The translations under genes and the position numbers were made by a program. The notes under the pieces were generated by a model. The model made no database searches and had not been told where the DNA came from. It worked only from the letters and a program-made list of their open reading frames with translations. DNA of 10,232 nt from an uncultured Clostridia bacterium (GTDB lineage: Bacteria; Bacillota; Clostridia; Oscillospirales; Acutalibacteraceae). Location of the stretch: positions 1 through 10,232 of the forward strand of contig CALCHE010000128.1 in the NCBI GenBank assembly GCA_937901145.1. Reading direction: 5' to 3'. Shown piece after piece: positions 6,077 through 10,232 of the stretch. Numbering within the stretch: the stretch's first letter is position 1; each line of letters opens with the position of its first letter.

Positions 6077-6883
6077 ATGATAAAAATACTTGCAGTAGAT
6101 ATGGACGGCACCTGTCTTGACTCAGAGGGACAGATGGCGCCTGAGACACTGCGTGCGCTGAAGGATGCTTCGGAAAGGGGCATACTTGTAGTTCCTACCA
6201 CGGGCAGAAATGTAAACTGTCTGCCGAAGGCTCTGAAAAACCAGAGTTTTTACCGTTATATTATTTCTTCAAACGGTTCTCTTGTGGTCGATACCCTGGA
6301 GAACAGGATGATATTTGAGGCCTGCTTCGATGCTGAAACAGGTGCTGAAATTCTCAGTAAAACCAGAGGTATGCTGATATTTAAGGCAGCTCATATAGAC
6401 AGGGACTTTCATACCCAGGGAAAAATACTGCAGAAGCTAGTAAAGAAATTTTTTAAGGATAATTCGGTAAATATAATCTATGTGAGAAACTTAAAATCTT
6501 ACATCAGAAAGAAAAATAAGCAGATAGAGGAATTTCAGTTCTTTTACAAAGAGGACGAAAGCTACCGCAGAAAAATAAAGAAAATTCTCGAGGATTATCC
6601 CGAAATCACGGTAGCCTTTTCTAAGGGCTATGCGGAAATTTATAATAAGAAAGGCTCAAAGGGGACTGCACTTTTAGCACTCGGAGAGGCTCTGGGCATT
6701 ACTGCTGATGAAATAGCCTGCATCGGTGACGAGGAAAACGATATTTCTATGTTCGATGTGGCAGGACTTCCTATGGCTATGGGTAACGCCATTCAGCCGA
6801 TAAAGGACAGAGCCAAGGTTATTCTTCCCACAAATGACGAAAAGGGCGTAGTCACTGCCGTTTACGATTATATACTTAAATGA
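6077..6883 (+). CDS. Cof-type HAD-superfamily (IIB) phosphatase
   Basis: A 268-residue HAD hydrolase of the Cof/YidA type, which typically removes phosphate from sugar phosphates or similar small metabolites in the cytoplasm. Numbered from the ATG at 6077: motif I is DMDGT (8-12) with nucleophile Asp8 and Asp10; motif II is PTTGRN (40-45); the motif III Lys lies in GSKGTALLAL (193-202, Lys195); motif IV is GDEENDISMF (217-226) with Asp218 and Asp222. The C2-type cap lies between motifs II and III, at about 80-190, and is rich in Lys and Phe. All catalytic residues are present and the length is normal for the family. The gene follows the GH43-type gene with its ribosome binding site in that stop codon, so it may deal with phosphorylated products of the sugars released there; that link is inference. 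A start at 6068 would add only three residues. Confidence 0.92.
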   Translation: MIKILAVDMDGTCLDSEGQMAPETLRALKDASERGILVVPTTGRNVNCLPKALKNQSFYRYIISSNGSLVVDTLENRMIFEACFDAETGAEILSKTRGMLIFKAAHIDRDFHTQGKILQKLVKKFFKDNSVNIIYVRNLKSYIRKKNKQIEEFQFFYKEDESYRRKIKKILEDYPEITVAFSKGYAEIYNKKGSKGTALLALGEALGITADEIACIGDEENDISMFDVAGLPMAMGNAIQPIKDRAKVILPTNDEKGVVTAVYDYILK

Positions 6884-6914
6884 AAAAATCCCTCACCTTT
6901 ATCGGGTGAGGGAT
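6883..6914 (-). terminator. Terminator between the convergent HAD and GPH genes
   Basis: ATCCCTCACC (6888-6897) pairs perfectly with GGTGAGGGAT (6905-6914). On the minus strand the stem is followed by a run of six T (6888-6883), a standard terminator for the GPH symporter gene ending at 6932. On the plus strand the tail is AAGCCTTTG, so it would end the HAD transcript less well. Confidence 0.85.
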
Positions 6915-6931
6915 AAGCCTTTGTATACGGA

Positions 6932-8425
6932 TTATTCTGCAGCTTCCATTTTTGCTCTCTGTTCGAGAACGGCGGCGTGAATGTTTTCCTTTGTTTTGCC
7001 TGTGAGCTTGTAGAAGAAGAAGGGTACACCAGCCAGGAACATCATTATACCGTGAACTATGGTATAGAAGAAGAGGAGAGTTACCTTTGTTCCGAGACTC
7101 TGTACAGGGTTGGGAACGAGATCCGTAGGCTGAATATAGCCGATGATGGAGCCTTCTCCGTAAAGAATAAGCGGTGCAAGAGTGCTGGCAATAGTACCGC
7201 TGATAAGTGTTCCGATGCCGATAACGAAGGGGAAGGATGCATCGAAGCGCTTACCTGTTTTAAGCTCGATGGTTTCGAGAACATCAGCCTGGAACATTGA
7301 GGGAAGAAGATTTGATGCACCGAACTGCAGACCGATGAGGAAAAGGAATACGATAAATACTATCTGTAAAATTCCTGAGCCTGTTTTAAAGTAGGTATAG
7401 CCTACGCCGAAGGCGATGCAGTTGGCACAGAGCGAGTAAATACCGCTGGCGATGTAAAGCTGACGGGCATCAAATTTTTTCAGAAGGAAGTTAATTATAA
7501 GCATACCTACTGCAGTACCGATACCGACGGGGAGAACGAAAAGAATTTTCTTTGAAACGTCACCTAAAACTGCAGCGGCGATGAAGGTTTCCATATAGGT
7601 TGCAAGACCTCTGAAGCTTTTAAGGAACTCAGATAAAATAATGGTCCATGCGTACTTGTTTTTTACGATGTCCTTGAAGCCTAAAAGGGGATTCTGCTTC
7701 TTTTCGGTGTAAACCATTCTTTCACGGACGAGCTTCATACCTAAAAGAACAGTGATGATACCTACCACGGAGCAGAGTGCTGCTGAGATTATGTACTGTA
7801 AGCCTTCCACACTTCTGATGCTGGTGCCTGTGACAGCTTCGATAAGCTCGGGATTATTCTTGCTCCAGATAAGACCGATAACCAGAAGAATTACTACAGG
7901 TGCAGAGTTACCCACAGCGGAAGAAATGCTTCTGAAGGAAAGAACCTGGTCACGCTCCTTGAGGTTGGGAGTCATAACATTGGCTATCATATTAATGGAG
8001 TTACCGAAGGTGCAGAAAACACTCCATAAAACAGCTAAGGTAATAACATAGATGAAAAGAACGGATTCGGAAAGTCCGGGAGGAGCCCAGAAGGAAAGAA
8101 CCATAACTATGGACATAGGTATGATAACGAGGGTAGTGATAGGTTTGAACTTTCCGCCCTTACCCATTTTTCTTCCGTCGATGTACATAACGATGAAGAA
8201 GTTGAGGATGAAGGGGATGATACCTGTAAGCAGGTTAAAAAGTGAGGTCTGCTCTTCGGGAAGACGAAGAACGTTAACGAGATAAGCGTTTCTGTTACCT
8301 CCGACCATGCCCGTCATGGTAGTGTAGAAAAATACGCCGATGAGATAAAGAATGAACTCGGCTTTTCCCACGTGCTTTTTGGTCTCACTGTCATAGACGG
8401 GAGTACCGTTCAATGTGTTTGACAT
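6932..8425 (-). CDS. GPH-family sugar:cation symporter (MFS)
   Basis: A 497-residue membrane protein with about twelve hydrophobic segments, matching the glycoside-pentoside-hexuronide:cation symporter group (relatives of MelB and XynB-type permeases). Family marks include the cytoplasmic loop DGRKMGKGGKFKP (83-95), LKERDQVLSFRS (155-166) and the late loop QADVLETIELKTGKRFD (379-395), equivalent to the family's ADVVDYEEWKTGKR-like segment. The ends are cytoplasmic and the C-terminus is charged. It should import a glycoside or oligosaccharide driven by sodium or protons. ATG at 8425 follows AAGGAG by 7 bases, with a promoter upstream and a terminator just after the stop, so it is a single-gene unit. 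It converges on the GH43-HAD pair and diverges from the second transporter; joint use with the cytoplasmic glycosidases is likely but inferred. Confidence 0.88.
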   Translation of the reverse strand: MSNTLNGTPVYDSETKKHVGKAEFILYLIGVFFYTTMTGMVGGNRNAYLVNVLRLPEEQTSLFNLLTGIIPFILNFFIVMYIDGRKMGKGGKFKPITTLVIIPMSIVMVLSFWAPPGLSESVLFIYVITLAVLWSVFCTFGNSINMIANVMTPNLKERDQVLSFRSISSAVGNSAPVVILLVIGLIWSKNNPELIEAVTGTSIRSVEGLQYIISAALCSVVGIITVLLGMKLVRERMVYTEKKQNPLLGFKDIVKNKYAWTIILSEFLKSFRGLATYMETFIAAAVLGDVSKKILFVLPVGIGTAVGMLIINFLLKKFDARQLYIASGIYSLCANCIAFGVGYTYFKTGSGILQIVFIVFLFLIGLQFGASNLLPSMFQADVLETIELKTGKRFDASFPFVIGIGTLISGTIASTLAPLILYGEGSIIGYIQPTDLVPNPVQSLGTKVTLLFFYTIVHGIMMFLAGVPFFFYKLTGKTKENIHAAVLEQRAKMEAAE

Positions 8426-8463
8426 AATTTTTCTCCTTTATATATCAGAAATATAATACATAT

Positions 8464-8492
8464 ATAATACTTCATTTGTTCTTTTTAGGCAA
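8464..8492 (-). promoter_or_regulatory. Promoter of the GPH symporter gene
   Basis: On the minus strand TTGCCT (8492-8487), a 17-base spacer and TATTAT (8469-8464), about 40 bases before the ATG. It lies in the 162 bp AT-rich gap shared with the divergent MFS gene; I could not fix a convincing promoter for the plus-strand side. Confidence 0.5.
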
Positions 8493-8587
8493 GATAAAAT
8501 GCACAAAAATTTATTAAATTTTTAAATTGTAGAAATAAAAATATACAAAGAATCGTTTAACAGTTACTTTTTTCGGAGAAATGTGTT

Positions 8588-9784
8588 ATGATAACCGAAG
8601 AAAAAATAAAGGCGGTTAATTCTATGCTTTTTGTACTTGTCGTAATTTACATAGTTTTTATCTCTCTCGGTCTTCCTGATTCGCTTTTCGGTGTGTCCTG
8701 GCCTGTAGTACATACGGAGTTCGGCATCAGCGAAAGCTTTGCCTCTGTTTACAGTATCATTATCGGTGTATGTACAGGCGGTGTCAGCTTCGTTTCGGGT
8801 AAGCTTATCCGTAAATTCGGTACGAGTAAGGTTACTTTAGTATCTATCCTCGTTACGGCTCTCGGACTTATCGCTATAAGTCTTTCTCCTAACATAGCCG
8901 TAATGATGATAAGCTCAGTTATTATGGGCTACGGCGCAGGTGCTATTGATACGGGTCTCAATAACTTCGTTTCGCTCCATTATAAGGCACAGCATATGAA
9001 CTGGCTTCACTGCTTCTGGGGTGTAGGTGTTACCGTAAGCCCTCTGATTATGTCTGTTTTCCTCGGCGAAAGCGGTACTCAGTGGAGACAGGGCTACCGT
9101 GTGATTGCTCTTATGCAGGTGGCTATCGCTTTGCTCGTTCTCTTCTCGCTTAAAAAGTGGAAGGGTATAGAGAAAGGGGACAGCGCAGATGAGGGCGGTG
9201 AGGCTGCTTCGGCTACTCTCATTGAAATCATAAAAATGAAGGGTGTACCTACAGGTATTCTCACTCTCGGTACTTACTGCAGTATGGAGTTTATGCTCGG
9301 CACCTGGGGCGCAAGCTATGCAGTAAATGTTTTCGCTGTTTCTCCCGATGTGGCTGCCAAATGGGTATCTCTTTACTTTGGCGGTATTATGGTCGGCAGA
9401 GTTATTTCGGGCTTCCTTTCCATGAGGTTCAAGGATAAGAGTATTATCAGAGGCGGTCTTATTGTTTCTCTTTTAGGCATAATTGTCTTTGCTCTTCCTC
9501 TCGGTACAGCATCTCTTGCAGGTTTTTTCCTTATCGGTATGGGTTTCGGACCTGTCTTTCCCAGTGTTCTTCACAGCATCCCCGAAAGACACGGAGCCAC
9601 CTATTCTGCTGATATAACAGGCTACCATATGGGCGGTGCTTATGCCATCGGCTTCGGTGTTCAGCTTATCTACGGCTTCATTGCCACGAAGATAACCTTC
9701 GGCATCACACCCTTTGTTCTTATTGCTCTTGCGGTTCTCTGCTATATCTGTAATGAAATTACTGTCAGAAAGACGGGAACATAA
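8588..9784 (+). CDS. MFS transporter, probable sugar or metabolite permease
   Basis: A 398-residue major facilitator with about twelve membrane segments. The loop after segment 2, GKLIRKFGTSK (71-81), is a motif A variant. GAGAIDTGLNNF (116-127) and MNWLHCFWGVGVTVSP (137-152) recall FucP-like and related sugar permeases. A charged, Glu/Asp-rich central loop (about 193-210) joins the halves, and GRVISGF (near 273-279) with RFKDK repeats the motif A pattern in the second half. The substrate is unknown and could also be a non-sugar or an export substrate. ATG at 8588 follows GGAG (8575-8578) by 9 bases; an ATG at 8581 is in another frame. It is divergent from the GPH symporter with 162 bp between them. 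No clear terminator follows, so some read-through into the next small gene is possible. Confidence 0.85.
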   Translation: MITEEKIKAVNSMLFVLVVIYIVFISLGLPDSLFGVSWPVVHTEFGISESFASVYSIIIGVCTGGVSFVSGKLIRKFGTSKVTLVSILVTALGLIAISLSPNIAVMMISSVIMGYGAGAIDTGLNNFVSLHYKAQHMNWLHCFWGVGVTVSPLIMSVFLGESGTQWRQGYRVIALMQVAIALLVLFSLKKWKGIEKGDSADEGGEAASATLIEIIKMKGVPTGILTLGTYCSMEFMLGTWGASYAVNVFAVSPDVAAKWVSLYFGGIMVGRVISGFLSMRFKDKSIIRGGLIVSLLGIIVFALPLGTASLAGFFLIGMGFGPVFPSVLHSIPERHGATYSADITGYHMGGAYAIGFGVQLIYGFIATKITFGITPFVLIALAVLCYICNEITVRKTGT

Positions 9785-9798
9785 AATTCCTCCAGGAC

Positions 9799-9827
9799 TT
9801 GAAAAAATTTCTTTTTTAGAGTATAAT
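9799..9827 (+). promoter_or_regulatory. Consensus sigma-A promoter of the 78-residue protein gene
   Basis: TTGAAA (9799-9804), a 17-base spacer and TATAAT (9822-9827), beginning 15 bases past the MFS stop codon. Transcription would start near 9834, giving a leader of about 40 bases. The match is nearly ideal and suggests strong expression. Confidence 0.75.
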
Positions 9828-9873
9828 AGAAAAAGCTAATAAGGCTTACTATTTTCCGAAAGGAGTATTCATA

Positions 9874-10110
9874 ATGAAAAAGATTATCTGTAAGGTTGAA
9901 TATGATACCGAAAATTCAGAGCTTGTTGCAAAGTTTACAAGCGGTGAATTCGGTAGCGCAGACGGCTACGAAGAAAGTCTTTACGTTACTGCCGGCGGCA
10001 AGTACTTCCTTTATGTTAACGGTGGCGAAGAGTCAATTCATCCCGCTGAAAACATTACAAGAATGTCTGCTGACAAAGCAAAGCAGTGGCGTGCAGAAAA
10101 GAACGTTTAA
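9874..10110 (+). CDS. Small conserved-type protein of unknown function (78 residues)
   Basis: A soluble 78-residue protein without signal peptide, cysteine cluster or membrane segment. It opens MKKIICKVEYDTENSELVAKF, with a central EESLYVTAGGKYFLYVNGG (34-52) and a helical tail SADKAKQW (65-72). From memory, the order 'K-x-YDTE...AELVA...EELYRTKxGxYFLYxxGG...EAxxW' recurs in small uncharacterised Firmicutes proteins, often in mobile or phage contexts; no function is known to me. It would be a compact member lacking the usual Tyr/Asn/Trp-rich insert after the GG. ATG at 9874 follows AAAGGAG (9859-9865) by 8 bases. It has a near-perfect promoter and a strong terminator, so it is a short, probably well expressed transcript. 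The alternative frame 9896-10168 overlaps it and the terminator and is a shadow. Confidence 0.8.
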   Translation: MKKIICKVEYDTENSELVAKFTSGEFGSADGYEESLYVTAGGKYFLYVNGGEESIHPAENITRMSADKAKQWRAEKNV

Positions 10111-10114
10111 TTTC

Positions 10115-10153
10115 AAAAAAATGCCTTCCCTTTTTCGGGGAAGGCATTTTTTT
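10115..10153. terminator. Bidirectional terminator between convergent genes
   Basis: An A run plus ATGCCTTCCC (10115-10130) pairs with GGGAAGGCAT plus a T run (10138-10153) around a TTTTTCG loop. U-tracts follow on both strands, so it serves the 78-residue gene and the minus-strand gene ending at 10161. Confidence 0.88.
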
Positions 10154-10160
10154 GTGCTTT

Positions 10161-10232
10161 TTAAATAATTTCAGCTGTCCAGGAATAAACGAAGCTTTCA
10201 CCTGCAGGAATAGCATTTATTCCGTCCTTCTG
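10161..10232 (-). CDS. 3' end of a minus-strand gene, possibly an aldose 1-epimerase
   Basis: The last 23 codons and TAA stop of a gene that enters from beyond the window. The peptide reads QKDGINAIPAGESFVYSWTA and ends EII. The PAGESF-x-x-x-W pattern at the very C-terminus is like the final strands of galactose mutarotase/aldose epimerase proteins (a PGESF-type turn then an aromatic strand), which would suit a sugar-use neighbourhood. With so few residues this is a guess; only the coding call is reasonable, helped by the shared terminator just after the stop. Confidence 0.5.
   Translation of the reverse strand, partial: QKDGINAIPAGESFVYSWTAEII

Noticed and set aside
9802..9817. Possible terminator after the MFS gene
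   Set aside because: It is only six A-T pairs around a TTTC loop with no GC in the stem, and it overlaps the next promoter.

Overview
The window looks like chromosomal DNA of a gut-type Clostridia, most plausibly a Ruminococcaceae/Oscillospiraceae relative. The reasons are moderate-to-low GC content, strong GGAGG-type ribosome binding sites, sigma-A promoters (TTGAAA, 17 bp, TATAAT), many small intergenic palindromes, a Thr/Pro linker protein, and carbohydrate-use genes. This placement is an inference; there is no rRNA or marker gene.

Layout: 1-462 is non-coding and packed with short palindromic repeats. 463-1383 (+) is an exported alpha/beta hydrolase with its own promoter and terminator. 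1384-1683 is a non-coding convergent gap with a three-way-junction-like inverted repeat element and a second hairpin. 1684-4182 (-) is a large cytoplasmic protein resembling the GH57/GH38 glycoside hydrolase superfamily. 4251-4553 is a MITE-like element with about 40 bp terminal inverted repeats and an internal hairpin shaped like a two-way terminator. 4562-4951 (-) is a small membrane or secreted protein with a Thr-rich linker. 5171-6064 (+) is a GH43-type glycosidase, coupled to a Cof-type HAD phosphatase (6077-6883, +). 6932-8425 (-) is a GPH-family sugar symporter, divergent from an MFS transporter (8588-9784, +). 9874-10110 (+) is a small protein of unknown function. The window ends in the 3' end of a minus-strand gene (10161-10232), perhaps an aldose epimerase.

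Taken together, the right two thirds reads as an intracellular glycan-use neighbourhood: the GPH symporter (and perhaps the MFS protein) would import oligosaccharides or sugars, the two signal-less glycosidase-like enzymes would cut them in the cytoplasm, and the HAD enzyme would act on sugar phosphates. The genes are not one operon: strands alternate, and most units have their own visible promoter. The substrate cannot be read from the sequence. No phage, CRISPR, toxin-antitoxin, restriction or defence system is visible. The least explained parts are the repeat elements between genes and the small Thr-rich protein.
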